Source: Thermogemmatispora sp042408965 (GTDB taxonomy: Bacteria; Chloroflexota; Ktedonobacteria; Ktedonobacterales; Ktedonobacteraceae). Taken from it: DNA of 64,000 bases. Positions 34,013 to 42,444 of the stretch are shown in pieces. The stretch spans positions 1 to 64,000 of the forward strand of contig JBHOQN010000144.1 in NCBI GenBank assembly GCA_042408965.1, given 5' to 3'. The position numbers were made by a program, and so were the translations under genes. The notes below the pieces were generated by a model. It searched no databases and was not told the origin of the DNA. It saw only the letters and a program-made list of their open reading frames with translations. Numbering within the stretch: position 1 is the first letter of the stretch; each line of letters starts with the position of its first letter.

Positions 34013-35860
34013 TCAGGGGCGTCCCTTTGGCGTGGGAGCGGTGGGCAGGACAAAAGAAAAGATCGAGCCCTGGCCTGGCATACTTTCGACGAAGACCTCT
34101 CCTCCCTGGAGTTCCACCAGTTTACGTGCGATGGTCAGGCCCAGGCCGGTACCCCCAAACTTGCGAGCTGTGCCGCTATCGGCCTGGCGGAAAGCCTCGA
34201 AGATGTACTCCAGGGCCGCCGGTGAGATGCCGATGCCACTATCGTGTACAGCAATACGCAGCATATCATAGCGTTCCATAGGAGTGCAACGGATAGTAAT
34301 ACCACCGTGCTCCGTGAACTTAATGGCGTTGGAGACCATATTCACGAGGACCTGGCGGAGGCGATAGCTATCGGCCAGCACCTGCGGGAGGCCATCAGCG
34401 ATTTCAAGGTGCAGGGAGAGATCTCTGGCCTGGGCCAGCGGCTTCAACTGGTCCACTACTTCGCGCAGACAGCCCTCAACGGCCAGCGGCTCGATGCGCA
34501 CCTCCAGGCGATCAGCCTCAATCTTCGAGAGATCGAGCATATCGTTGACGAGGTGCGAGAGGTCCTCGGCGCGGCGAATCATGAAGCGGATGTGTTCCTC
34601 CTGCTCGGTGCTCAGATTCCCCTCCACGAAGCCATCGACCAGCAGCGAGCCATAGCTGATGATACTATGGAGGGGAGCGCGCAGCTCGTGGGTTACAGTG
34701 GCCAGGAACTGCGACTTCAGCTGATTGGCGCGCTCGAGCGCCACGTTTTTCTCTTTGACCTCAGCGAAGAGCAGGGCATCCTGGATCGCCATGGCAGCCT
34801 GAATGGCGGCAGTGCTCAGGAGGAACGTATCGCGCTGGGTCATCTGGTAGGGCTGCTCCGAGTAGAGCAGAATAGCGCCGATGGTCTCGTCCTGCAGCAG
34901 CAGAGGAGTGGCAATCACCGCCCCGTAGCCAGCCTCCAGGGCGAGGCGCGCCCAACGCTCCTGACGCTCCTGGTAGATAGCCTGTACATGCTCGCCATAG
35001 ACGATTTTCTGCTTCTGCATGGCCATGCGAGCCAGCAGGAGATCCAGTTCTCGCAGGGCTTCCTGAGGGATGCGTGGCTGAGGCGGCTCGAGGCGGCTCG
35101 AGGCAGCCTGAAGGCGCGGTGGGCGGATCACCCGACGGCGGGAGAGCGTGGGATTGCTGCGGGGAAGGGCGGCCATCTTAGTGGTAGCCGCTAGCGTAAT
35201 ATCGGCCTGAGGATCGGTGTAAACGCGCACATTCCCACGCTGCGAGGAGTCGCCAGTGAGAATCGCCGTACGCTGCGGGTGACTGGTCCAGAGAGCCACG
35301 GCCCAGGGAGCAAGGTGATCACGTCCGTAGAGGAGCAGCGTGACCTGTTTGACATGCATAATCATCCCGAGGCGAGCGACGATCTCCGCCAGCAAGTGCT
35401 CCAGGTTCAGTGTAGAGATAAGGGCATCGCTCATACTCAACAGGTCGCTGAGTTGCCTGGTCAGGAGACGGCTCTCGGCGTCCTGGAGAGAGAGCGCGCT
35501 GCTGAGGCGCTGAAAGGTTGCGGCGAGCGCTTCCAGCTCATATGCGCTTTGCTGCTCGCTCGCCATTGCTGGCTCAGGTGAAGTGGGCAAAGGGAGGCGA
35601 GCAGCGTCAGCCAGCAGCGCTCTCAGCGGACGTGTCATCAGCAGGCGAACAGAGAGCGCGTAGAGAGTGAAGCAGAGCGTAAAGGAGAAGACAGCCAGTG
35701 TAGCCAGCGCCAGCCAGATGCGGGCGGGGGTAGCGCGGTGCAGAGCTGCGGTGTTGAGGAGAAGCCAGGAGCAGCCCAGAAAGAGAGCCAGACAGAGCAG
35801 CAACGCCAGCCCTGCCACCAGTAGTAACCTGCCTGTCGATGATCGCACAATCAGACGCAT
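34013..35860 (-). CDS. membrane sensor histidine kinase with GAF-like domain
   Basis: 615 residues. Two membrane helices (12-35, 48-74), a HAMP-like linker (to about 130), a GAF-type sensor region (about 140-365, LLAEIVARLGMIMHVKQVTLLLYG and AVIATPLLLQDETIGAILLYS) with a Pro/Arg-rich insert at 225-265, then HisKA with His391 in THELRAPLHSI, and the ATPase domain with N box NMVSNAIKFTE, G1 DSGIGIS and G2 GGTGLGL. The extracytoplasmic loop is very short, so the signal is probably cytoplasmic or in the membrane. Start ATG 35860 has AAAGGG five bases upstream; ATG 35878 is possible. It heads an operon with the receiver and pepA. Confidence 0.92.
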   Translation of the reverse strand: MRLIVRSSTGRLLLVAGLALLLCLALFLGCSWLLLNTAALHRATPARIWLALATLAVFSFTLCFTLYALSVRLLMTRPLRALLADAARLPLPTSPEPAMASEQQSAYELEALAATFQRLSSALSLQDAESRLLTRQLSDLLSMSDALISTLNLEHLLAEIVARLGMIMHVKQVTLLLYGRDHLAPWAVALWTSHPQRTAILTGDSSQRGNVRVYTDPQADITLAATTKMAALPRSNPTLSRRRVIRPPRLQAASSRLEPPQPRIPQEALRELDLLLARMAMQKQKIVYGEHVQAIYQERQERWARLALEAGYGAVIATPLLLQDETIGAILLYSEQPYQMTQRDTFLLSTAAIQAAMAIQDALLFAEVKEKNVALERANQLKSQFLATVTHELRAPLHSIISYGSLLVDGFVEGNLSTEQEEHIRFMIRRAEDLSHLVNDMLDLSKIEADRLEVRIEPLAVEGCLREVVDQLKPLAQARDLSLHLEIADGLPQVLADSYRLRQVLVNMVSNAIKFTEHGGITIRCTPMERYDMLRIAVHDSGIGISPAALEYIFEAFRQADSGTARKFGGTGLGLTIARKLVELQGGEVFVESMPGQGSIFSFVLPTAPTPKGRP

Positions 35861-36181
35861 GCCAGCCCTTTGCCTCATTGAAAAGTAAGGGGAGGACGGG
35901 GTGCCAGCTCGTCCTCCCCCTACCGCGCGATGCACTGTCGCAGCGCATCGCGAGGCTCTGAGAGGCGCGCGTGCAAACCCCATGGGGAAAAGGTTGCACG
36001 AATATTAGATGAACGCTACAAGCTGCTCGTCGAGGTGGATCTGCTTGCTCACGGACATCCCGCCGTCCATCCCAGGCCTATCTATTATAACGTATAAGGG
36101 GGCCGTTTAGTTATCACTTTCCTGTGCGAATTTCCCCTTCTCTGGAAAATAATGACTGCGCTGTATGTTGCCTGCCCTGTC
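35861..36181. other. promoter-bearing spacer upstream of the histidine kinase
   Basis: An AT-rich stretch around 36070-36160. On the minus strand TATAAT (36089 to 36084) is a likely -10 of the kinase operon, without a clear -35. No gene seen. Confidence 0.45.
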
Positions 36182-36559
36182 CTACCGTGCAGGCTCTGTG
36201 GTCACTTCCTCTATGTGTTCAACGTACCCGCTTCTCAGGAGGCGCGCGACAGTGCAGGCGATCTCCTGCTCATCGCGGTGAACCAGGCGGGCGATATCGC
36301 CCAGGCTACGTCTGCCGTCCAGGAGCAGGAAGACCAGGCGTTCACGACGGTCGAGTTGATAAATAATTTCGGGCCTGGTCGCTCCCGGAGCGGCGCGGAA
36401 ATACACATCGTACCTCACAGTGCTCTCCGGCCCGGCGGTGGCCGAAGCGCGCTCCCTGGCTGAATCGGGAGGAGGTAGCGCTGTGGAGGTCAATAGGACA
36501 GGCGCATCGCGCGTTGACGTGTGCTTCAAATATTTGCTGAAACCCCATGCTCGTGTCAT
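36182..36559 (-). CDS. winged-helix-like protein
   Basis: 125 residues from ATG 36559, which has GGAGG six bases upstream; an earlier ATG (36589) has no good site. The N-terminal 60 residues are polar. The C-terminal half reads as a three-helix plus wing domain: RRERLVFLLLDGRRSLGDIA, LVHRDEQEIACTVARLLRSG and YVEHIEEV, as in small winged-helix domains that sense a state rather than bind a known operator. Function unknown. It sits downstream of the orphan ECF sigma gene on the same strand, separated by nearly 400 bp. Confidence 0.65.
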   Translation of the reverse strand: MTRAWGFSKYLKHTSTRDAPVLLTSTALPPPDSARERASATAGPESTVRYDVYFRAAPGATRPEIIYQLDRRERLVFLLLDGRRSLGDIARLVHRDEQEIACTVARLLRSGYVEHIEEVTTEPAR

Positions 36560-36953
36560 CACATCCCTCCTAACCTGTTCAACTGTCATAGCTCCACCCC
36601 TGTTTTCTTGAGAGAGGCCTCAAGACCCACCACTACTACATTATACTCGTCCGGTATAGCTATGCCGAGAAGCCTTCCCATTCGGGCGAGGCGTCTCTCC
36701 TGCGTGGGAGCTGTGCAGGTGGTGTGCTGAGAGCGGCGAGGCATGGAGGTCAGAAGAGATCCTGCCGGAGCCGGGCTGAGCAAGGCCAGGCGAGACGGAA
36801 GGCGAGCGCCCGGCAGATGGCGCATGCTGCGAGGACTGGCCCATGAGGGGGACTGGTCCATGATCAAGAGGATGACAGACCTGGGAGGCATGCGCGGCTG
36901 ACCTTCTGGAGCGCGGGACAGGCGCATGCAACCCCAGGGGCGACAGGCCAGAC
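36560..36953. other. spacer downstream of ECF sigma gene
   Basis: A minus-strand TATAAT at 36645 to 36640 could be the -10 for the winged-helix gene. The rest is GC-rich, with open frames of poor codon use. No hairpin or repeat stands out. Confidence 0.4.
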
Positions 36954-37490
36954 CTATTTGGAGCCAGCGCCCCGTTCCAGGGCCTTGTAGTGCTCACGGA
37001 AGGACTGGCGGGCGCGGGAGAGGTACATCTTCACGCCACTCTCAGCGATGTTCAGAGCCTGAGCGATCTCGCTATAAGAGAAGCCTTCCTGCGTATAGAG
37101 GAGGAGCGCGGCCCGATACTGCTGGGGCATCCGACGCAGAGCCGCGCGGACCAGCTCCGTCGTCGTATAGACCTCCTGGGGGTCAGCGCTCTCCACATCC
37201 GCCGGCTCATGGTCCAGATCCTGCCACGGCAGCCAGGCAATCAGCTTACGCCGCCGTAACGCATCATAGGCGGTGTTAGTAGCGATACGATAGAGCCAGG
37301 CCGACACCTTGAGGTTGCCGTCCATCTTGGGAAGGGCACGAAAAGCCTTCAGGAAGGTATCCTGCGTCAGATCATCTGCCTGCTCGCGGTCTCCTACCAG
37401 ATGATATACATAGTTATAAATAGGCGTTTTATACTCGTCGTAGATCTGATCGAATGACCAGGTACTTTCTTTAGTTTCCGCCCTAGCCAT
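36954..37490 (-). CDS. ECF-type sigma factor
   Basis: 178 residues with region 2 (FDQIYDEYKTPIYNYVYHLV, ADDLTQDTFLKAFRALPKM, VSAWLYRIATNTAYDALRRR) and region 4 (LRRMPQQYRAALLLYTQEG, FSYSEIAQALNIAESGVKMYLSRAR). It resembles the second sigma at 48011 in the ALRRRKLIAWLP and FS-EIAQ-LNI blocks, so the two probably arose by duplication. Unlike that one, no anti-sigma gene adjoins it. It is divergent from mtnA. Confidence 0.92.
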   Translation of the reverse strand: MARAETKESTWSFDQIYDEYKTPIYNYVYHLVGDREQADDLTQDTFLKAFRALPKMDGNLKVSAWLYRIATNTAYDALRRRKLIAWLPWQDLDHEPADVESADPQEVYTTTELVRAALRRMPQQYRAALLLYTQEGFSYSEIAQALNIAESGVKMYLSRARQSFREHYKALERGAGSK

Positions 37491-37840
37491 GCGCTACGTC
37501 CCTTCGATGACTATAGCTATAACCTGTCCGTTCCCTCAGGTAATAACTACACATCGCCGGGCCAGGCGCGCATCCTGCAGGCGATTGCAGAAGGTAGAGA
37601 CTGCTTCTGTGTAGTGGAACGGACGACGTGCACCTTTGTAACATGGCGCTGTTCACAACGCTGCTCTCGTGTGCTGCTTACCATGTTAGCATATTTAGCG
37701 GGTTCGTTGAAAACGGTTCTGTTTGTGTTAGTACTATTTGGGGGGCCGCGTCTTTGCCGAAAGAGGGGCAATTATGATACCATACACAGCGGGAATCATC
37801 ATTCCAAATCTTTCGGAAGCGTCACAAGGAGAGCGCCTGT
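37491..37840. other. divergent spacer between ECF sigma and mtnA
   Basis: An AT-rich core at about 37670-37745. On the plus strand TTGAAA (37707-37712), 19 bp and TACTAT (37732-37737) may be the mtnA promoter. No gene seen. Confidence 0.45.
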
Positions 37841-38965
37841 ATGGTTGATGGGGGGCAAGAGCAGCGCGTGCGACCCGTCTGGTGGGAAGAGAACGAGCAG
37901 GAGTGCGCTGTTTGCCTGCTCGATCAGACGCTGCTGCCGCAGCAGGTGGTCTATGTACGTCTGAGAGAGGAGCGGCAAGTTGCAGAGGCGATCCGCAGCT
38001 TGAAGGTGCGCGGAGCGCCAGCGATCGGCATCACGGCGGCTTTTGGCCTGGTGCTGTCGCTGAAGCGTCGCTTGAAGCTGGGAGGGTCGGGCCTGACGCT
38101 GGAGGAGGCCCTGGAGCAGCTAGAGGAGGCGGGGGCACTGCTGAGCGCCACCCGTCCGACGGCCGTTAATCTCTCCTGGGCGATCCGGCGCATGCGAGAA
38201 CGGGCCGCTCTGGTAGCCTCCCGAGGAGGAGCTGTCGACGAGCTGGCGCAGCGCCTGCTGGAGGAGGCGCTGGCCATCGCTGAGGAGGATCGCCTGGCCT
38301 GTCTACGCATGGGGATGTACGGGGCGGAGCTGATCGCCGACGGCGATCGACTGCTGACCCATTGCAACACGGGAGTGCTGGCGACCGCCGGTTGGGGGAC
38401 CGCGCTGGCGCCGATGTACCTGGCGCATCGTTCCGGCAAACGCATTCACGTCTTTGTCGACGAGACGCGCCCGGTGCTGCAGGGGGCTCGCCTCACCGCC
38501 TGGGAGCTGCAGCAGGAGGGGGTTCCCCTGACCTTAATTACCGACAATATGGCGGGGCACTTTATGCGTCATGGGGGGATCAAGGCCGTGTTTGTCGGAG
38601 CCGATCGCATCGCTGCCAATGGCGATGTTGCCAACAAGATCGGGACCTATAGTCTCGCCGTGCTGGCCCATGCTCATGCGATTCCGTTCTATGTTGTGGC
38701 CCCCTGCTCGACCATCGATCTCTCGCTGCCCTCCGGCGAGGACATTCCGATTGAGCAGCGCGATCCTCGCGAGGTGACCTCTCTGCGCGGTATCGCCATC
38801 GCTCCTGAGGCTGTCCCTGTGGCCAATCCTGCCTTTGATGTCACTCCTCATGAGTACATCAGCGCTATCATTACCGAGAGAGGCGTTGCGCGCGCTCCCT
38901 ACAGCGCGGCCCTGCGCGGCCTCTGTGCAGATGATCATCCTAGCGGGAAGCAGGCAGAGAGGTAA
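37841..38965 (+). CDS. mtnA: S-methyl-5-thioribose-1-phosphate isomerase
   Basis: 374-residue enzyme of methionine salvage, converting methylthioribose-1-phosphate to methylthioribulose-1-phosphate. Family blocks: KVRGAPAIGITAAFGL, THCNTGVLATAGWGTAL (catalytic Cys), VDETRPVLQGARLTAWEL, LITDNMAGHFM and FVGADRIAANGDVANKIGTY (catalytic Asp). Length is typical. AAGGAG lies ten bases before ATG 37841. It opens a cluster with an HD protein (one-base overlap), a PfkB kinase and adenosylhomocysteinase. No mtnB/C/D genes follow, so the rest of the salvage route is elsewhere or different. Confidence 0.95.
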   Translation: MVDGGQEQRVRPVWWEENEQECAVCLLDQTLLPQQVVYVRLREERQVAEAIRSLKVRGAPAIGITAAFGLVLSLKRRLKLGGSGLTLEEALEQLEEAGALLSATRPTAVNLSWAIRRMRERAALVASRGGAVDELAQRLLEEALAIAEEDRLACLRMGMYGAELIADGDRLLTHCNTGVLATAGWGTALAPMYLAHRSGKRIHVFVDETRPVLQGARLTAWELQQEGVPLTLITDNMAGHFMRHGGIKAVFVGADRIAANGDVANKIGTYSLAVLAHAHAIPFYVVAPCSTIDLSLPSGEDIPIEQRDPREVTSLRGIAIAPEAVPVANPAFDVTPHEYISAIITERGVARAPYSAALRGLCADDHPSGKQAER

Positions 38966-39600
38966 TGGAAACAGAAGTTGTGCAGGCTGTTGCTCAGCAC
39001 GCTGAAGAGACGCTGGGCAAGGAAGGTTTTCGTTACGTCAGCGCCGTGGTTGCCAACTGTAAAATGCTGGCGCTGGATCTGGAGGCTCGCGGTGATGAGG
39101 AGGCCGCTCAGCTCGACATGGAAGCGCTGACGATCGCTGCATATCTGCATGATATCTCGACGGCCACCTACGGCTTTCAGGACCATCACGTCAAATCTGC
39201 CGAGCTGGCCGTCGATTTCTTGCGCGAGCTGGATGTGCCGCCGGAGCGCATCCGCAGGGTGGAACAGATTATCCTGGCTCATACGACTGTCGTGCCGGCC
39301 GAGAGGCGCAAAAAGGTGCCGCTGGAAGGGCGCATCCTCTACGACGCGGATAAGCTGGGACGGCTGAGCGGGCTGGCCGTGGTGACCTCGCTGATTGAGT
39401 TCGGCGCTCGCTATCCCAATCGCGCGGTGACTGGGGAGGTGCTGGCGGCGATTCTGCGCCACATCGAGGAGCGTTTTGTGGAACTCTACCAGTCGCTCAA
39501 TACTGCCCCGGCGCGCGAACTGGCGCGCGATAAATTTGGCAAGACGCTGGCTTTTCTCGATGGGGTCATCGAACATCTCAGCGATGCCACTCCCGTCTGA
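38965..39600 (+). CDS. HD domain protein (phosphohydrolase family)
   Basis: 211 residues with an HD-type metal site: AAYLHDIST (His-Asp pair, about 53-54) and YDADKLGRLSG later, with His in HHVKSAELA and AHTTVV as further ligands. HD domains hydrolyse phosphate esters, often of nucleotides. Its ATG overlaps the mtnA stop (TAATG), so translation is coupled. Its place between mtnA and a PfkB kinase suggests a substrate in nucleoside or thioribose salvage, but this is inference. Confidence 0.85.
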   Translation: METEVVQAVAQHAEETLGKEGFRYVSAVVANCKMLALDLEARGDEEAAQLDMEALTIAAYLHDISTATYGFQDHHVKSAELAVDFLRELDVPPERIRRVEQIILAHTTVVPAERRKKVPLEGRILYDADKLGRLSGLAVVTSLIEFGARYPNRAVTGEVLAAILRHIEERFVELYQSLNTAPARELARDKFGKTLAFLDGVIEHLSDATPV

Positions 39601-39666
39601 GGCCGGTGTTCCGGCGGGGCCTCTGCTGGAGGCTGATTCTATCTCTGCTATGGAGGTCGTGAGGAC

Positions 39667-40626
39667 GTGTCCATTCTGGTCGTTGGTTCTGTCGCTCTGG
39701 ACACCATCGAAACACCCTTTGCCAGGGTCGATGAGGTGCTTGGCGGAGCGGCGTCCTATTTCTGTGCGGCTGCATCACTCTACAGCCAGGTGAATCTCGT
39801 CGCTGTAGTGGGAACGGATTTCCCGGAGGAGCATCTGCAATTTTTCCGCAGCCGTGCTGTGAATCTGGCAGGCCTCGAGGTGCGTGAGGGCCGCACCTTC
39901 CGCTGGTCCGGGCGCTATCATCTGGATATGAATATGCGTGATACCCTCGATACTCAGCTGGGCGTCTATGCTGATTTTCATGCGATGATCCCGCAGGCCT
40001 ATCGCGCCAGCGAGCTGCTCTTTCTGGCCAACATCAAGCCGGATCTGCAGCGCGAGGTCCTGGAGAGCGTGCCCCAGGTGCGCCTCAAAGTGCTCGACTC
40101 AATGGAACTCTGGATTACAACCGCCCGCGCTGAGCTGACCGAGGTCATCCGGCGCGTTGATATCCTGCTGATGAGCGAGGAGGAGGTCCGCCTCTACACC
40201 GGCCTCTCCAGCGTTGTGGCCGGCGTACGCCAGTTGTTTGAACTGGGCCTGCGCTATGTGATCGTTAAGCAGGGCAGTTACGGAGCGCTCCTCTTCGGAC
40301 GCGATGGGACCTATTTCAGTGCTCCTGCCTATCCGCTGGAGGAGGTCGTCGATCCCACGGGAGCTGGCGATGCCTTCGCAGGTGGCCTTCTCGGCTACCT
40401 GGCGACCGTTGATCCGCAGGCCGATGGCTGCTACAGTCTGGAGGATCTCAAGCGCGGGGTGATTCACGGAAATATCCTTGGCTCCTTCGCCTGCGAGGGG
40501 TTTGGTCTCCAGCGTCTGTATACGCTCTCGCTGGATGATATCGCCGCCCGCTATCAGGTGCTGGTGGCCTGTTCTCGTTTTGACCCTGACTGGTATCCTC
40601 GGCACGGCCAGCGCGCCCGTCTCTGA
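39667..40626 (+). CDS. PfkB/ribokinase family kinase
   Basis: 319-residue sugar or nucleoside kinase. ILVVGSVALDTIETP opens the fold, GGAASYFCAAASL is the substrate lid region and VVDPTGAGDAFAGGLLGYL holds the anion hole and catalytic Asp. It starts at GTG 39667 with GGAGGT nine bases upstream. Next to adenosylhomocysteinase, which releases adenosine, an adenosine-kinase role is attractive, but sequence alone does not separate it from sugar kinases. Confidence 0.88.
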   Translation: MSILVVGSVALDTIETPFARVDEVLGGAASYFCAAASLYSQVNLVAVVGTDFPEEHLQFFRSRAVNLAGLEVREGRTFRWSGRYHLDMNMRDTLDTQLGVYADFHAMIPQAYRASELLFLANIKPDLQREVLESVPQVRLKVLDSMELWITTARAELTEVIRRVDILLMSEEEVRLYTGLSSVVAGVRQLFELGLRYVIVKQGSYGALLFGRDGTYFSAPAYPLEEVVDPTGAGDAFAGGLLGYLATVDPQADGCYSLEDLKRGVIHGNILGSFACEGFGLQRLYTLSLDDIAARYQVLVACSRFDPDWYPRHGQRARL

Positions 40627-40698
40627 AAAACTGGGGGCAGCGACTGCAGTGACTCAACAGTGCCGATCTTTATCTCTGTAGAAGGGAACGACAGGTTT

Positions 40699-41967
40699 AT
40701 GACAACTTCGACTCAGGGGGATGTAAAGGATCTCTCGCTGGCGGCCCGTGGCAAGAATCGTATCGAATGGGCTGCCAGGGACATGCCTGTGTTGCGCCTT
40801 ATTCGCGAGCGCTTCAGCCGTGAGCAACCGCTCAAGGGGGTGCGCATGGCTGGCTGTCTGCATATTACCACTGAGACCGCTAATCTGGCGATCACGCTCA
40901 AGGCTGGTGGGGCCGATCTGGTGCTCTGTGCCTCGAACCCGCTCTCGACGCAGGATGATGTCGCTGCGGCTCTCGTTAGCGAGTATGGTATTCCCACCTT
41001 CGCCATCAAGGGCGAGGATGAGGAGACCTACTACCGTCATATCAATGCTGCGCTGGACCATCGTCCCAACCTGACGATGGATGATGGCTGCGATCTCGTC
41101 TCTACGCTGCACACGGCGCGCCATGAGCTGCTGGACAATGTGCTTGGTGGCATGGAGGAGACCACCACGGGAGTGATTCGTCTGCGCAGTATGGAGAAGC
41201 AGGGGGTGCTCAAGTATCCGGTCCTGGCCGTCAACGAATCCGACACCAAGCATCTCTTTGATAACCGCTACGGCACCGGCCAGAGCACGCTGGATGGCAT
41301 TGTGCGCGCCACTAACCTCCTGCTGGCCGGGCGCACTGTCGTCGTCCTTGGCTATGGCTGGTGTGGGCGCGGCGTGGCCTCGCGTGCGCGTGGTATGGGC
41401 GCCAGTGTGATCGTCACCGAAGTGGACCCCGTGCGGGCGCTGGAGGCTGTGATGGATGGCTTCCGCGTCATGCCAGCCCTTGAGGCGGCTGCCCTGGGGG
41501 ATATCCTGATCACCGTCACCGGGAATCTCAACGTCATTGATCGCGCCCATCTGGAGCGTCTCAAGGATGGAGCGGTGCTGGCCAATTCTGGTCACTTCAA
41601 TGACGAGATCAATATTCCCGTCCTGGAGCAGCTTGCTGTGCAGAAGCGCCGCGTGCGCGACTTTGTGGATGAGTATACCTATGCCGATGGACGCCAGGTT
41701 TATCTGCTGGGTGAGGGACGGCTCATCAACCTTGCGGCTGCCGAAGGCCATCCTGCCAGCGTGATGGATATGAGCTTCGCCAATCAGGCCCTGGGCTCAG
41801 AGTATATGCTCAAACATGCCAGTGAGCTGCGGCCCCGCGTCTATACACTGCCAGCGGAGATCGATCGTGATATTGCTCGTCTCAAGCTGAAGGCGATGGG
41901 GGTGGCTATCGATAGCCTGACGCAGGAGCAGGATACCTATCTCAATTCCTGGGAGGCTGGCACCTAG
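40699..41967 (+). CDS. ahcY: adenosylhomocysteinase (S-adenosylhomocysteine hydrolase)
   Basis: 422-residue NAD-dependent enzyme splitting S-adenosylhomocysteine into homocysteine and adenosine, removing the inhibitor produced by methyltransferases. Blocks seen: MAGCLHITTETANLA, CDLVSTLH, YPVLAVNESDTKHLFDNRYG with the catalytic Lys/Asp region, NAD loop VVLGYGWCGRG, SGHFNDEI, and LAAAEGHPASVMDMSF. The short form, without the insert of eukaryotic enzymes. ATG 40699 was chosen for length and GAAGGGAA upstream; GTG 40660 is possible. Its 3' end is copied downstream. Confidence 0.96.
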   Translation: MTTSTQGDVKDLSLAARGKNRIEWAARDMPVLRLIRERFSREQPLKGVRMAGCLHITTETANLAITLKAGGADLVLCASNPLSTQDDVAAALVSEYGIPTFAIKGEDEETYYRHINAALDHRPNLTMDDGCDLVSTLHTARHELLDNVLGGMEETTTGVIRLRSMEKQGVLKYPVLAVNESDTKHLFDNRYGTGQSTLDGIVRATNLLLAGRTVVVLGYGWCGRGVASRARGMGASVIVTEVDPVRALEAVMDGFRVMPALEAAALGDILITVTGNLNVIDRAHLERLKDGAVLANSGHFNDEINIPVLEQLAVQKRRVRDFVDEYTYADGRQVYLLGEGRLINLAAAEGHPASVMDMSFANQALGSEYMLKHASELRPRVYTLPAEIDRDIARLKLKAMGVAIDSLTQEQDTYLNSWEAGT

Positions 41968-42042
41968 CATGAGAGGCGCCGGGAGCCCGGCCCTTGTATA
42001 CGGGAGGCTGGCACCTGGCATGAGGCGTGCCGGGCGCCCGGC
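41951..42042. repeat. 41-bp direct repeat copying the ahcY stop region, with palindromes
   Basis: The last codons and stop of ahcY plus flank (41951-41991) recur at 42002-42042, 51 bp away, with about five changes; the TAG becomes TGG. Each copy contains a short palindrome, GCCGGG-AG-CCCGGC in the first and GCCGGGCGCCCGGC in the second. Confidence 0.92.
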
Positions 42043-42080
42043 ATCCCGCTCTCGCCGCGCGTTGCGTCGTGTCTGCTCTC

Positions 42081-42110
42081 TTGACAGGTAGTGTGCTTCT
42101 TCGATATACT
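42081..42110 (+). promoter_or_regulatory. metK promoter
   Basis: Consensus TTGACA at 42081-42086, 18 bp, TATACT at 42105-42110, placing transcription start about 50 bases before the riboswitch. Confidence 0.82.
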
Positions 42111-42164
42111 TAGACAAACCCGACCTGAAGCACACGCACAACTGAATAGCGTCGATTGAGATCT

Positions 42165-42337
42165 GCTCTCATCCAGAGAGGTGGAGGGAAACGGCCCGAT
42201 GAAGCCCGGCAACCCGCCTGTGCCGCGCTGCTTGCAGCCCGCGGCAGGAAGGGTGCCAATTCCGGCGGAGCGTTCCGCAAGATGAGGGGGATAAGCAAGT
42301 TGATTTTGCTAGACCCCTGCTTGCCAGGGGTCTTTTT
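42165..42337 (+). promoter_or_regulatory. SAM-I (S-box) riboswitch
   Basis: The aptamer runs from CTCTCATCCAGAGAGG (about 42166) to GATGAGGGG (about 42290). It has the S-box core: CAGAGAGGTGGAGGGA, CGGCCCGATGAAGCCCGGCA, and GGTGCCAATTCC. The P1 stem pairs CTCATC with GATGAG. A terminator follows. When S-adenosylmethionine binds, the terminator should form and metK be switched off. It directly precedes metK, a standard target. Confidence 0.96.
42312..42337 (+). terminator. riboswitch terminator
   Basis: GACCCCTG (42312-42319) and CAGGGGTC (42325-42332) form an 8-bp stem with a 5-base loop, then TTTTT (42333-42337). Confidence 0.9.
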
Positions 42338-42444
42338 GTGCCTGATGCACCAGATCCCCGGCACCTGTCGCCTGCCAGGTCAGCAGAGCAGGAGGACATG
42401 GACAGATACGACCAAGTTTTTCTCGTCAGGAGGAGTTTTGTTCG

